A stretch of 64,000 nucleotides of DNA from CAWJHE01 sp963842455 (GTDB lineage Bacteria; Chloroflexota; Anaerolineae; Anaerolineales; UBA4823), in the NCBI GenBank assembly GCA_963842455.1, contig CAWJHE010000017.1, forward strand, positions 310,001 through 374,000. The letters are read 5' to 3'. Within the stretch, counting starts at the first letter, position 1; each line of letters opens with the position of its first letter. Both the position numbers and the translations under genes were made by a program. This document shows, piece after piece, positions 1-9,869 of the stretch. The notes beneath the pieces were generated by a model. The model made no database searches. It was not told the DNA's origin and worked only from the letters and a program-made list of their open reading frames with translations.

Positions 1-1
1 T

Positions 2-361
2 GTTTTTGCCACCATTATCGCTAGTGGCTCAGACCCCTTCTGGACAAGACCAGGTTTATTTCAAATTTACAATAAATTAGAAACCACTCCTATGACCGGT
101 TCATTCGAAGCAGACCGCTCCGATGCCTATTACCTGGAAGACGTTCCGTGGACCATGTATTTTGATGAAGCCCGAGCTCTGCATGGAGCCTATTGGCGAG
201 CAAAAATGGGTTATCCACAATCACACGGTTGTGTAAATCTAGCTGTTGGTGATGCCCGCTGGTTGTTTGAATGGGCGCAAAATGGAGACTGGGTCTTTGT
301 TTGGGACCCATCTGGAGAAACACCAACCGACCCAAGCTTATATGGGGCTGGTGGATTTTAA
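2..361 (+). CDS. L,D-transpeptidase, C-terminal part (gene enters from the left edge)
   Basis: The reading frame is open from base 2 to a stop at 359-361, so only the last 119 residues are present. The diagnostic YkuD-family motif SHGCVNL is visible near residue 75 of the fragment, with the nucleophilic cysteine and the preceding histidine; upstream text (YLEDVPWTMYFDEARALHG) matches the usual approach to the active site. Enzymes of this family form 3-3 cross-links in peptidoglycan or attach proteins to it, outside the membrane. Any signal peptide or binding domain lies outside the window. An internal ATG at 92 is not the start, because homology continues upstream of it. Confidence 0.85.
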   Translation, partial: VFATIIASGSDPFWTRPGLFQIYNKLETTPMTGSFEADRSDAYYLEDVPWTMYFDEARALHGAYWRAKMGYPQSHGCVNLAVGDARWLFEWAQNGDWVFVWDPSGETPTDPSLYGAGGF

Positions 362-521
362 CCCTGCTCTGGCAAGCATGATTCAATAGAAAGATCGCCA
401 AAATTAACTATAGATAATTGCATCTCAATTCTCGCTATGGTAAACTGTGAATTATCTAATCGCGATCCAATCCAAAACAAAACAGTGCTTATCGGATTAG
501 AGAAATCGGTCAGGAGGGATT

Positions 522-2525
522 ATGCTAACATTGTTCGAAAAAATCCTGTTTGTCATAGCACTCTGCGCATCTCTTTATGCATCATACCAGGTGGCAGACC
601 GTATTATGCACACCATCCGCCTTGGCCAGGGGAAAATTGACCTGGGTGTAATTAAAAAAAGAATAGTACCGGTTTTAGCAAAGACCATCGCACTCCAACC
701 CACCTTCCGTATTCGCTTTGGTCCTAGCCTTTTCCATGCGCTAATTGCCTGGGGTTTTCTTTACTACTTGCTGATCAATATCGGAGATGTTTTAGAAGGC
801 TACATCTCCGGTTTTTCTTTTCTAGGACATGGAGTCATTGGAAATCTTTACCGTTTAGGCGGAGATGTTCTCAGTGTTGGTGTACTAACCGGCATGATCT
901 TCATGCTCATCCGCCGTTTCATTTTCAAACCAGCCGTGCTCAGTGCGAGGGAAGATGTTCTGCTTAATCCAAAAGCACGCAGCGGTATCCGCCGGGATTC
1001 GGCAATTGTGGGTGGGTTCATTCTTTTACATGTAGGCTCACGTTTTTTGGGTGAATCCTTTTCTATTGCGGCTGAAGGGGCTGACGCCTGGCAGCCATTT
1101 GCATCCACTCTATCAAAGCTATGGATAGGAGTTGGCTCTTCCGGTATTCTTTTCGCTGAACATGCTGCTTTCTGGATGGCCCTGGGAACTATCCTGGCTT
1201 TTATGCCATATTTCTTGTACTCAAAACATATCCACCTGTTTTTTGCTCCAATCAATTTTTTGCTTAAACCAGAAAGATTATCCATCGGCGAGTTAAGCAA
1301 ATTAAATTTTGATGATGAAAGTATTGAGGAGTTTGGGGCAGCGCGCTTAGAGGATCTAGGCTGGGAACAGATCATGGATGCCTATGCTTGCATCATGTGC
1401 TATCGTTGCCAGGAAGTTTGCCCAGCTTATAACACAGGGAAAGTGCTCTCGCCCGCTGCACTCGAAATCAATAAACGCTATTTCCTGAATTCCGAAGGCG
1501 CTCAACTGGTCAAAGGGGTGCAAAGTTCCCAAAAGTTAACTGAATTCGCTATTAGTGAAGAGGCGGTTTGGGCTTGTACTGCCTGCGGCGCATGCATTGA
1601 CATCTGCCCTGTCGGTAATGAGCCAATGCGGGATATACTTGATATTCGCCGGGCTTTGGTCTTAATGGAAAACAGCTTCCCAGACACGCTGCAAACAACT
1701 TTCCGTGGTCTGGAACGCACCATGAACCCCTGGAATATCTCCCCTACTGAACGATTGAAATGGGCAGAGGGCCTGCAAGTTCCAACCATCGATCAAAATC
1801 CTGAACCAGAAATCCTGTGGTGGGTCGGGTGCGCTCCTGCTACCGACGCCCACGCCCAAAAAACTGCTATCGCCTTCACAAAGATACTACATGCTGCCGG
1901 AGTCAATTTTGCGGTGCTGGGTCAAAACGAGCAATGCACTGGTGATGCTGCCAGGCGTGCAGGTAACGAATTCTTGTTTAACGAGCTTGCAACGGCTAAT
2001 GTGGAATTATTGAATGAGGTTGCCCCCAGGCGAATTGTCACTACCTGCCCGCATTGTTTGCACACTCTAAAGAACGAATACCCCGCATTCGGTGGTCATT
2101 ATCAGGTCATACACCATTCACAATTGATTCAAGAACTCCTCACTGCCGGAAAACTAAGCCTTACCGAGACCTCTGCTGGATCGATCACATACCACGACCC
2201 TTGCTATCTTGCACGCCATAACCAAATTGTCGAAGAACCCCGGCAAACACTCCAAATAGTTGGAGCCAGCACAGTCGAGATGCCCCGGCATGGCATGTTA
2301 GCTTTCTGCTGCGGTGCAGGGGGTGCTCAAATGTGGAAAGAGGAAGAAGAGGGAAAAGAACGCGTAAATGCTAATCGTTTTAGAGAAGCTCAAGAAACCG
2401 GTTCTGATATCCTGGCTGTTAGCTGCCCGTTCTGTATGATCATGTTAAATGACGCTGGAAAAGATGTAAACAGTGAAATGAAAATTTTAGATATCGCCGA
2501 AATTGTCGCTGCTCAACTCAAATGA
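522..2525 (+). CDS. HdrD-like membrane iron-sulfur oxidoreductase (first copy)
   Basis: 667 residues, ATG preceded by AGGAGG at a good distance. The first ~250 residues hold about five hydrophobic segments like a NarI/gamma-type quinone-binding membrane domain. Two [4Fe-4S] motifs follow, CIMCYRCQEVCP (about 289-300) and CTACGACIDICP (about 352-363), then two CCG-type domains. The second CCG domain is canonical (FCCGAGG near 595, CPFC near 640); the first reads QCTGD where CCG is expected. Relatives include HdrD, DsrK, GlcF and the FadF/EtfD quinone reductases, so a role passing electrons between a soluble donor and menaquinone is likely. The next genes encode E1 and E2 of a 2-oxoacid dehydrogenase. 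A related protein lies at 10301. The exact substrate cannot be read from sequence. Confidence 0.85.
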   Translation: MLTLFEKILFVIALCASLYASYQVADRIMHTIRLGQGKIDLGVIKKRIVPVLAKTIALQPTFRIRFGPSLFHALIAWGFLYYLLINIGDVLEGYISGFSFLGHGVIGNLYRLGGDVLSVGVLTGMIFMLIRRFIFKPAVLSAREDVLLNPKARSGIRRDSAIVGGFILLHVGSRFLGESFSIAAEGADAWQPFASTLSKLWIGVGSSGILFAEHAAFWMALGTILAFMPYFLYSKHIHLFFAPINFLLKPERLSIGELSKLNFDDESIEEFGAARLEDLGWEQIMDAYACIMCYRCQEVCPAYNTGKVLSPAALEINKRYFLNSEGAQLVKGVQSSQKLTEFAISEEAVWACTACGACIDICPVGNEPMRDILDIRRALVLMENSFPDTLQTTFRGLERTMNPWNISPTERLKWAEGLQVPTIDQNPEPEILWWVGCAPATDAHAQKTAIAFTKILHAAGVNFAVLGQNEQCTGDAARRAGNEFLFNELATANVELLNEVAPRRIVTTCPHCLHTLKNEYPAFGGHYQVIHHSQLIQELLTAGKLSLTETSAGSITYHDPCYLARHNQIVEEPRQTLQIVGASTVEMPRHGMLAFCCGAGGAQMWKEEEEGKERVNANRFREAQETGSDILAVSCPFCMIMLNDAGKDVNSEMKILDIAEIVAAQLK

Positions 2526-2614
2526 GTATCATAAATGGGTATGCATCGCATGAAGCATGGGCTTAGCCAATCGATACGTATAGGTTTTTTAACCGGTATG
2601 AATAAGGAAACTTG

Positions 2615-5044
2615 ATGACCCAAAAACCAATGCTTGCTGCTTATGAAAGCCTGGGGCTTAGCCCAAAAGAAATTCTGGATGATTACTTTCTGGGGGTAAA
2701 AAGCAGGCAAGCCAGTTTAATTGGACGCAGGGAAGTCATGAGCGGTAAAGCCAAGTTTGGGATTTTTGGCGATGGAAAAGAAGTTCCCCAATTAGCCATA
2801 GCCAAAGTTTTTCAAAAGGGTGATTTCCGTTCAGGATATTATCGCGATCAGACGTTAATGTTTGCCATTGGAGCTCTCACCTTTTCAGAGTTCTTCGCCC
2901 AGCTCTATGCTCATGCTGATCTCGAAGCAGAACCAGCAACCGCAGGCCGTGCCATGAACGCGCATTTTGCCACTCGTTTCCTGGATAAACAAGGCAATTG
3001 GAAAGATTTAACTTCAATGGTCAATTCTTCTGCCGATGTTTCCCCAACCGCATCTCAGATGCCTCGATTGGTTGGCCTGGCGTATGCATCCAGACTCTAT
3101 CGCAACCGAGAAAACCTTCAAGCCTTCACCCAATTCTCAAAGAACGGCAATGAAGTTGCATTTGGCACGATTGGAAACGCATCATGCGCTGAAGGTCTCT
3201 TTTGGGAATCGATCAATGCGATTGGCGTCTTGAAATCACCTGCAGTGATTACCATCTACGACGATGAATTTGGAATATCCGTCCCTAACAAATTCCAGCT
3301 GGCGAAAGGGAGTTTATCTGAATTACTAAAGGGTTTCCAGCGCGAGGCCGGTTCTTCGGATGGCTTTGATATTTATGTAGCACATGGCTGGAATTATCCG
3401 GAATTAATTCAGGTCTACCGGCAGGCAGCCCAAACGGCTCGCAACGAACATATCCCGGCTATTATTCATGTCGTCGAAGTCACCCAACCCCAGGGTCATT
3501 CAACTTCTGGTAGTCATGAACGCTACAAATCTCCTGAACGACTCGAATGGGAAATCGAATACGATGGCTTGAAGGTCTTTCGAAGATGGATCCTGGCTCA
3601 CGGCCTGGTAAGCCAGGATGAGTTAGAAGAAATCGAGAAAAAAGCCCATCTTGAAGCTGAACAGGCCCGAAAGGAAGCTTGGGAGGCTTTTACTGCACCT
3701 GTAATCAAAGAACAAGAACAATTAATAGCAATTTTGAACAGTTTGCTCCCTGTTACAAATCAGGCAGAAGCAATAACCTATCTCATCAAACGCCTGCAGA
3801 ACACCAATCTGCCTTTGAGGCGAGATCTGGCAATTGCTGTACATGAAGCTCTGTTCATGCTAAAAGAAGAAGATTATCAACACCGCCAATCCCTGATTTC
3901 GTGGAGAAAACGATTAGAAAGCGAAAACGCGGATCGATATTCCTCCTATCTTTACGATCCAAGCAACCGATCCGCATTGCAAGTAAAACTGGTTACTCCA
4001 GAATTTTCTGAAGATTCTCCCCAGGTCAGTGGTTTTGATATTCTCAATGCCTGTTTTGACCGCGCCCTGACCAGAGAACCCCGGTTGGTAGCCTTTGGGG
4101 AAGATGTCGGCAAGCTCGGCGATGTAAACCAGGCATTTCGAGGTTTGCAAGCCAAATATGGCGAGTTAATCGTCACGGATACTGGCATCCGCGAGGCCAC
4201 CATCCTTGGTCAAGCAATTGGTTTGGCCATGCGTGGACTACGCCCAATTGCTGAAATCCAATACCTGGATTACCTGTTATATGCGCTGCAATTGATGTCC
4301 GACGATCTGGCAACCCTCTTATGGCGCACCAGGGGAGGGCAAAGAGCGCCAGTTATCATCCGAACACGCGGTCATCGCCTGGAAGGTATCTGGCATTCCG
4401 GTTCCTTAATGTCAGGCATTATCAACCTGGTGCGCGGCATGTATGTGGCCGTGCCGCGGAATATGACCCAGGCAGCCGGATTCTACAACACCTTCCTCGA
4501 GGCCGAAGAGCCAGCTTTGGTGGTTGAGGTGCTAAACAGTTATCGGAACAAAGAAAAGCTGCCCAAGAATATTGGTGAGATTAAAACACCGGTTGGCATT
4601 CCAGAGGTTTTGCGACCAGGCTCTGATTTAACCATCGTAACCTATGGGGCGTGCTGTAAGATTGTTATGCAAGCAGCCGCTATGCTGGAAAAGACTGGAA
4701 TTGATACTGAAGTGATCGATGTTCAAACCCTGCTGCCCTTTGATATTCACAATGCCATCCTTAAGTCACTGAAGCATACCAACCGGATTTTGTTTGTGGA
4801 TGAAGATGTACCTGGTGGAACAACTGCTTATATGCTCCAGCAGGTGGTCGAGAAACAAGGCGGTTATCATTGGTTAGATTCAGCCCCACAAACCCTATCT
4901 GGCAAACCGCACCGGCCAGCATACGGTTCGGATGGTGATTATTGGTCCAAGCCCAATGCGGAAGAAATCTTTCAAACCGCTTACCGGATCATGCACGAAG
5001 CAGATCCAAATCAATACCCACTGTTTTTCACCGATGAAACATAA
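2615..5044 (+). CDS. Fused 2-oxoacid dehydrogenase E1 (alpha-beta), thiamine diphosphate dependent
   Basis: 809 residues from the ATG at 2615 (AAGGAAA 4 bases upstream; an adjacent TTG at 2612 is less likely). The N-terminal half is the E1 alpha/transketolase-like domain, including the thiamine-diphosphate region with GNASCAEGLFWE and YDDEFGISVPN. The C-terminal half is E1 beta, with FGEDVGKLGDVNQAF, TDTGIREATILGQAIGLA and a transketolase C-terminal domain. It decarboxylates a 2-oxo acid and reductively acylates the lipoyl group of E2. E2 follows 85 bases downstream and a matching E3 lies at 13476. Pyruvate, acetoin or branched-chain acid specificity cannot be decided. Confidence 0.88.
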   Translation: MTQKPMLAAYESLGLSPKEILDDYFLGVKSRQASLIGRREVMSGKAKFGIFGDGKEVPQLAIAKVFQKGDFRSGYYRDQTLMFAIGALTFSEFFAQLYAHADLEAEPATAGRAMNAHFATRFLDKQGNWKDLTSMVNSSADVSPTASQMPRLVGLAYASRLYRNRENLQAFTQFSKNGNEVAFGTIGNASCAEGLFWESINAIGVLKSPAVITIYDDEFGISVPNKFQLAKGSLSELLKGFQREAGSSDGFDIYVAHGWNYPELIQVYRQAAQTARNEHIPAIIHVVEVTQPQGHSTSGSHERYKSPERLEWEIEYDGLKVFRRWILAHGLVSQDELEEIEKKAHLEAEQARKEAWEAFTAPVIKEQEQLIAILNSLLPVTNQAEAITYLIKRLQNTNLPLRRDLAIAVHEALFMLKEEDYQHRQSLISWRKRLESENADRYSSYLYDPSNRSALQVKLVTPEFSEDSPQVSGFDILNACFDRALTREPRLVAFGEDVGKLGDVNQAFRGLQAKYGELIVTDTGIREATILGQAIGLAMRGLRPIAEIQYLDYLLYALQLMSDDLATLLWRTRGGQRAPVIIRTRGHRLEGIWHSGSLMSGIINLVRGMYVAVPRNMTQAAGFYNTFLEAEEPALVVEVLNSYRNKEKLPKNIGEIKTPVGIPEVLRPGSDLTIVTYGACCKIVMQAAAMLEKTGIDTEVIDVQTLLPFDIHNAILKSLKHTNRILFVDEDVPGGTTAYMLQQVVEKQGGYHWLDSAPQTLSGKPHRPAYGSDGDYWSKPNAEEIFQTAYRIMHEADPNQYPLFFTDET

Positions 5045-5129
5045 TCATCAACGCAGGTTCTTTTTGGATCGGAACATGCGCTGTATGAACTTAGCAATAA
5101 CAACTGTTGAACCAAGATAAGGAGGCTGT

Positions 5130-6447
5130 ATGGCAATCCAGGTCATAATGCCGCAGTTAGGCGAATCGGTAGAAGAAGGCACAATTACGAAATGGTTGAA
5201 GACCATTGGCGAATTCAGTAGAAGAATATGAACCCTTGGTGGAAGTCAACACAGATAAAGTGGATACGGAAATTCCCAGCCCAACAACAGGCACGCTATT
5301 AGAGATCCTGGTTCCGGAGGGACAAACAGTGAAAGCTGGAACTCCGCTGGCCTGGATTGGCGCAGGGGAAGAAAAAGTATCGGCTCTGGACAAGAAAAAA
5401 GAACCAGCCCCAGAGAAGCCCGCAAATACAATCTCCACATCTGAAGAGGTTTCATTAGCGGATCAGCCATTGCCTGCATCGCCCACTGCTGCATCTCAAG
5501 GCCGAAACCGTGACTTAGGATTTATATCCCCAGTAGTAGCCCGCTTAGCCAGTGAAAATAAAATCGATCTGTACCAGGTCGAAGGCACTGGTTTAGATGG
5601 GCGCATCACCAAAAAGGATATTCTGGCGTACATTGAGAGAATAGAAACCGGCGGCAAAGAAGCCGAACACGTCGCCGAGAAAACAGAAGTCGCCCCTCAA
5701 GCCAAACCCACACCCCAACCAGGACCTACCTCACCCACCACTGCGCTCACTACTGGCGAATTGATTCCTCTAAACAACGTACGCAAATCTATCGCTGAAC
5801 ACATGGTAATGAGTAAACACACCTCCCCACATGTAACCACAGTGATGGAAGCGGATTTGAGTAGAGTGATCGCACACCGGAATCAGAATAAGGATGCATT
5901 CAATCGAGATGGTGTCAACCTGACCTTTACAGCCTATTTTGTCTCAGCAGCAGTAACCGCGCTAAAAGCTTACCCGATGGTCAATTCCTCCTGGCGCGAG
6001 GATGGCATCTTCATCCACAAAAATATCCATATCGGCATGGCGACCTCACTAGGGGAAGCAGGCTTAATCGTCCCGGTGATTAAAAACGCCGACCAGCTCT
6101 CCCTCCTGGGATTAGCTCGCACGATTAACGATTTGGCAAAACGGGCTCGCGCCAAACAACTCAAACCGGATGATGTACACGGCGGCACTTTCTCCATTAC
6201 CAACCATGGTATCAGTGGCTCGTTATTTGCATCACCGATCATTAATCAACCCCAATGCGCCATTTTGGGAGTTGGCGCTATTCAAAAAAGAGTTGTTGTA
6301 CTGAGCGATAAAATCCATGGTGACATGATTGCCATCCGCCCTATGCTTTATATTTCGCTAACCTTTGATCATCGTATTTTAGATGGCGCAATTGCGGATT
6401 ATTTCCTTGGAAAGATAGTCGAAAGTCTCACTAACTGGCAAACATGA
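5130..6447 (+). CDS. Dihydrolipoamide acyltransferase E2, with an apparent frameshift in the lipoyl domain
   Basis: The true start is ATG 5130 behind AAGGAGG (5119-5125). It encodes MAIQVIMPQLGESVEEG, then hits a stop after GEFSRRI. One surplus T in GAATTC (5211-5216) explains this: removing it continues as GESVEEYEPLVEVNTDKVDTE, with the lipoyl-lysine in TDKVD. After the lipoyl domain come a proline/alanine-rich linker, a peripheral-subunit-binding domain (FISPVVARLASENKIDL) and the catalytic acyltransferase domain ending in DHRILDG, the HxxxDG active site. It accepts the acyl group made by the upstream E1 and transfers it to CoA. All conserved blocks are present, so I expect a working gene unless the indel is real. 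Confidence 0.87.
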
Positions 6448-6541
6448 TTCATTAGCAAAAGAACAGCTACAATTTACTCGCATCTTGTCCTTCCTGTGTC
6501 CATGTTATACTTTAACGAGACACGTTCGGAGGCCTGGCACC

Positions 6542-7591
6542 ATGGGTATTCTTCGGCGCATCCTGAATTGGGCAAGCCAAATCTCGATCTGCAACCGGAT
6601 CGTGGTTGCTAATACTGTTGTAATTACTGCCGGGTCTTTGATCGGCGCATGGATCACTTATCATGTACTCGGGCAAGGCGCCTCCCTACTCGAATTATTT
6701 CTCATCGTTCTGGCAGGTATTTCGATCAGTTTGGTGCTGAATCTGATCCTGGTAAAAACCGCCTTACTCCCACTGAGAGAAGTGCAAAAGTTTTCATCCG
6801 AAATAAAGTCCCTATCCAATCATCACCTGAACTTAACCCTCACCAATCCAGATCCTGATACCTGCCAATTAGCTAACACCGTGATGGACCTGGTACATCA
6901 ATTAGAAAACAACAACAAAAGACTTCGATTAATCACCGAAAGAGCTATCAATGCTCAGGAAGATGAGCGCCGGCGAATTGCACGCTGGTTACACGATGAT
7001 ACAGGTCAAGCGCTCTTATCATTAATAATCAACCTGGAATATCTACAAAAAAAAGTACCTCCCGATCATCTTGATCTGAAAGAAACCATACAAAAGGCAA
7101 CGCAATTATCCAAGCATACCCTGGACGAATTACGGGTAATCATTTATGGATTACGTCCTAGCATTCTCGATGATCTTGGCTTAGGTCCTGCTATTCGGTG
7201 GTATGCCCGAACAAAACTTGAGGAAGCGGGTATTGTTACCACCATTAAAATCCCGGAAACTAACCTGGAAATTAACCCACGCATACGAACATCGCTTTTC
7301 CGGATTGCACAGGAAGCCATCAACAATATTGTCAGACATTCGCAAGCTAAAAATGCAACGGTCACATTGGATATCATTGATGAAGAGATCTATCTATGCA
7401 TTGAAGATGATGGTCAAGGCTTCTATGTTGCCCCAAGCTCCGGGGAAGCCATCCGGCTGCAGCATTGGGGGTTGATTGGCATCCAGGAAAGAGTAGAACT
7501 GATCGGTGGGGAATATAACCTGACTGCTGAACCTGGTAGAGGGGTTCTTCTGCAAGTCTACGCTCCGCTCAAAAATGGAATCGAGGCTTAA
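6542..7591 (+). CDS. Sensor histidine kinase, NarL-partner type (HisKA_3 + HATPase)
   Basis: 349 residues from ATG 6542, chosen because GGAGG (6528-6532) sits 9 bases upstream; an in-frame TTG at 6485 lacks such a site. Two hydrophobic segments near residues 20-40 and 47-68 suggest a membrane anchor with almost no extracytoplasmic loop, followed by a HAMP-like linker. The dimerisation box has RRIARWLHDDTGQAL with the phospho-acceptor His at about 151. The ATPase domain shows RIAQEAINNIVRHSQA and DDGQGF. The stop touches the start of the response regulator at 7592, so they form one two-component pair. The signal is unknown; the place between dehydrogenase and cytochrome genes suggests energy-metabolism control. 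Confidence 0.85.
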   Translation: MGILRRILNWASQISICNRIVVANTVVITAGSLIGAWITYHVLGQGASLLELFLIVLAGISISLVLNLILVKTALLPLREVQKFSSEIKSLSNHHLNLTLTNPDPDTCQLANTVMDLVHQLENNNKRLRLITERAINAQEDERRRIARWLHDDTGQALLSLIINLEYLQKKVPPDHLDLKETIQKATQLSKHTLDELRVIIYGLRPSILDDLGLGPAIRWYARTKLEEAGIVTTIKIPETNLEINPRIRTSLFRIAQEAINNIVRHSQAKNATVTLDIIDEEIYLCIEDDGQGFYVAPSSGEAIRLQHWGLIGIQERVELIGGEYNLTAEPGRGVLLQVYAPLKNGIEA

Positions 7592-8242
7592 ATGGGAAAA
7601 ATAACAATTTTGCTTGCCGATGACCACACAATAGTGCGTGACGGCATCCATGCTTTAATCAATGATGAACCGGATATTCAAGTGGTTGCGGAAGCCGAAG
7701 ATGGCTATACAGCAGTTCGATTAGCTTGCGAATTGGAACCTGATGTTGTATTAATGGATATTGCCATGCCGCGTTTGAACGGCCTGGAAGCTACACGACA
7801 AATCAAAAAGACCTGTCCGAAGATTAAAGTATTGGTATTGACTATGCATGAAAACGAAGAGTATATACGACAGGTTCTGGCCAGCGGAGCAATGGGATAT
7901 ATATTGAAAGATGCAGCAGCAAAAGACCTTTTAGGCGCAATTCGCTCAGTACATGCCGGAGAAATGGTGCTTTCACCGGCCATCACCCGGCTGGTAATAG
8001 AAGATTATTTGCGGTGGGGAGATTTGCAACCAGAGACCATCTCTAATGGGCTGACCCAAAGAGAACGAGAAATCCTGCAATTAATCGCGGAAGGAAATAC
8101 AAACAAGCAGATAGCAGAAATTTTGTGTATCTCCATCAAGACCGTCCAGGCTCATCGCGGAAATCTTATGTCAAAATTAGATTTGCACGATCGCAGCGAC
8201 TTAATCAAATATGCCATCCGTAAAAAAATTATTGATGTCTGA
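7592..8242 (+). CDS. Response regulator, NarL/FixJ family (REC + LuxR-type HTH)
   Basis: 216 residues. The receiver domain shows the acidic pair in LADDHTIVRDG, the phospho-acceptor Asp in VVLMDIAMPRLNG and the conserved Lys in YILKDA. The C-terminal LuxR/GerE helix-turn-helix is clear (LTQREREILQLIAEG, KQIAEILCISIKTVQAHR). The start codon directly follows the stop of the histidine kinase, which is the cognate partner. A strong intrinsic terminator ends the transcript 25 bases further on. It is a DNA-binding transcription factor; targets are not visible, although the cytochrome operon starting at 8447 is the nearest candidate. Confidence 0.9.
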   Translation: MGKITILLADDHTIVRDGIHALINDEPDIQVVAEAEDGYTAVRLACELEPDVVLMDIAMPRLNGLEATRQIKKTCPKIKVLVLTMHENEEYIRQVLASGAMGYILKDAAAKDLLGAIRSVHAGEMVLSPAITRLVIEDYLRWGDLQPETISNGLTQREREILQLIAEGNTNKQIAEILCISIKTVQAHRGNLMSKLDLHDRSDLIKYAIRKKIIDV

Positions 8243-8266
8243 ATAACATAGTATCTTTCAGCAGAC

Positions 8267-8301
8267 AAAAAAGACCTTAACAGACTTAAGGTCTTTTTTA
8301 A
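8267..8301 (+). terminator. Intrinsic terminator after the two-component pair
   Basis: A 14-base stem, AAAAAAGACCTTAA paired with TTAAGGTCTTTTTT, with the 5-base loop CAGAC. The T-rich 3' arm supplies the release tract on the plus strand. It ends the kinase/regulator transcript and separates it from the cytochrome operon. Confidence 0.85.
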
Positions 8302-8446
8302 TTAAATCTCGGTAGTCCGCCTTAGAGACTTAATACCTGCGCTGCATGACACAGGCATCGAGAACTGGTAGGCTTTTAATGCAAACCATGCTCTCTATCT
8401 TCATTCTTGGAATATTTCAATTGGATACTCGCGTCCGAGGTGAAGC

Positions 8447-9452
8447 ATGAAATTATTCTGGCGAAAAAGACAACATTGGATGATCTTTATCTGGTTAGCG
8501 CTTGGAATGGCAGTTCTGTTTCCTGCTATCGCCCTGGCAGAAGCGCATGCCAAACCGGAGATTTTGTACGATGAAAGAGCTCAGGAAACCTTGCAAATTT
8601 CGTCTTCGCAAGGATACCAGGCAAGCGTACCCAAGCCAGAACTGGACCCATGCCTTCACTGCCATATTGGTGGTGAAAACAAAGGCATTTGGACTCCGCT
8701 CGCCCGCTGGTCACTCTTTGGCGGCATGGGTTTGATCTTCTTCTTGGGTATCTATCGTAGCGCGAGTGTCTGGAAAACCCGCACACCCTGGAAACCACTT
8801 ACACAACGAAGCGCAGAATGGATTGAGCAACGTTACCAGGTTTCCGAACCACTTTCAAAGATTCTCAACAAACCCGTACCGAAATTTGCATTGCGTTGGT
8901 GGTATTGCTTGGGTGGGATTACTGCCTTCCTTTTTGTCACCCAGGGTATCTCCGGAATTATGCTGGCCTTCTATTACCAGCCTACTCCTGCAACAGCCTA
9001 TGCAAGTATCCAGTTTATCGAAACTCAAGTCAATTTTGGGGCAGCCATTCGTGCCATTCATCATTGGGCAGCCAACGGCATGATCATCCTGTGTACTGCC
9101 CATATGCTAAGAGTATTCATCACGGGTGCATATAAAAAGCCACGTGAGCTAAATTGGGTAAGCGGTGTTTTACTCCTGATTCTTAACCCTGGCATTTGGG
9201 TTTACGGGTTACTTACTTCCTTGGGATCAAAGAGCCTTCTGGGCTACCACGGTTGGGTCGGAAATCGCCGGAAGTATTCCAGTCATCGGTGACCTGGCTT
9301 TGGTATTCTTACGTGTTGGCTGGGATGTGAGCGCTAATACCCTCAGTCGATTTTATGCCTTGCATGTGATCGCTATCCCTCTCTTGACTGTCGGCTTTAT
9401 GCTCGCCCATTTTCTGATGGTTCGAAGGCAAGGCATCGCCCGCCCTCTGTAA
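8447..9452 (+). CDS. Cytochrome c-cytochrome b6 fusion of a Rieske/cytb complex, with an apparent frameshift
   Basis: The protein starts with a signal peptide or anchor (hydrophobic core to about residue 32), then a single heme c motif CLHCH (residues 69-73), a membrane span and a four-helix cytochrome b. Helix B carries HHWAANGMIILCTAH (H-x13-H). The frame then breaks: an extra A at about 9185-9186 turns LTLAFGFTGYLLPWDQ into a frame that ends at 9292. In the next frame the protein continues through GYLLPWDQRAFWATTVGSE and HVIAIPLLTVGFMLAH (H-x14-H, b6-type spacing) to a stop at 9450-9452. It should oxidise quinol together with the subunit-IV and Rieske proteins encoded next. GAGGTG precedes the ATG. 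Confidence 0.87.
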
Positions 9453-9468
9453 AACTGGAGTAATCAAA

Positions 9469-9867
9469 ATGGCTGAATTACAAAAAGCTGAAGAAAGCAT
9501 TCCCTTTTACCCGGATCATGTCAAGACAGAATTTTATGTTGTGCTGGGTATCCTGGCAATTGCCATCATCATCGGCATTTCAGGCATGCTCAAACCAGTC
9601 GGAATTGGCGACCCTGCGGATCCCTTGAACACCCCAACTCATGTAAAACCAGAATGGTATTTCTTGGGACTTTACCAGTTACTCAAATATATTCCAAAAA
9701 CAACCGGCGCCGTAGCACCTGTGATTCTACTGGTAATCCTGACCCTCTGGCCATTTATCGACCGGAAACCAGACCCATCCCAGCGCGCCACAAAAATCCG
9801 GTTTATTTTCGCAGCCATTGCCCTGGTCGTGTTGATTGCCTTGACGATCTGGGGGGAGGTAAGTTGA
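9469..9867 (+). CDS. Cytochrome b C-terminal subunit (subunit IV/PetD-like)
   Basis: 132 residues with three predicted membrane helices. The Qo-site motif PEWY occurs in HVKPEWYFLGLYQLLKYIP, typical of split b6f-type complexes. The gene begins 16 bases after the cytochrome b6 part, with GGAG upstream, and runs into the Rieske gene 2 bases later. Cytochrome b is therefore split into two polypeptides as in b6f, unlike the single chain of most bc1 complexes. It lies in the membrane and helps form the quinol-oxidation site. Confidence 0.88.
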   Translation: MAELQKAEESIPFYPDHVKTEFYVVLGILAIAIIIGISGMLKPVGIGDPADPLNTPTHVKPEWYFLGLYQLLKYIPKTTGAVAPVILLVILTLWPFIDRKPDPSQRATKIRFIFAAIALVVLIALTIWGEVS

Positions 9868-9869
9868 AG

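Noticed and set aside
522..2525. Annotation as classical heterodisulfide reductase subunit D
   Set aside because: No methanogen partners, and similar architectures serve as quinone-linked reductases of several kinds, so only an HdrD-like name is justified.
9185..9292. Programmed frameshifting in cytochrome b
   Set aside because: No slippery heptamer with a downstream structure is evident, and six other genes show the same kind of break, so sequence error is simpler.
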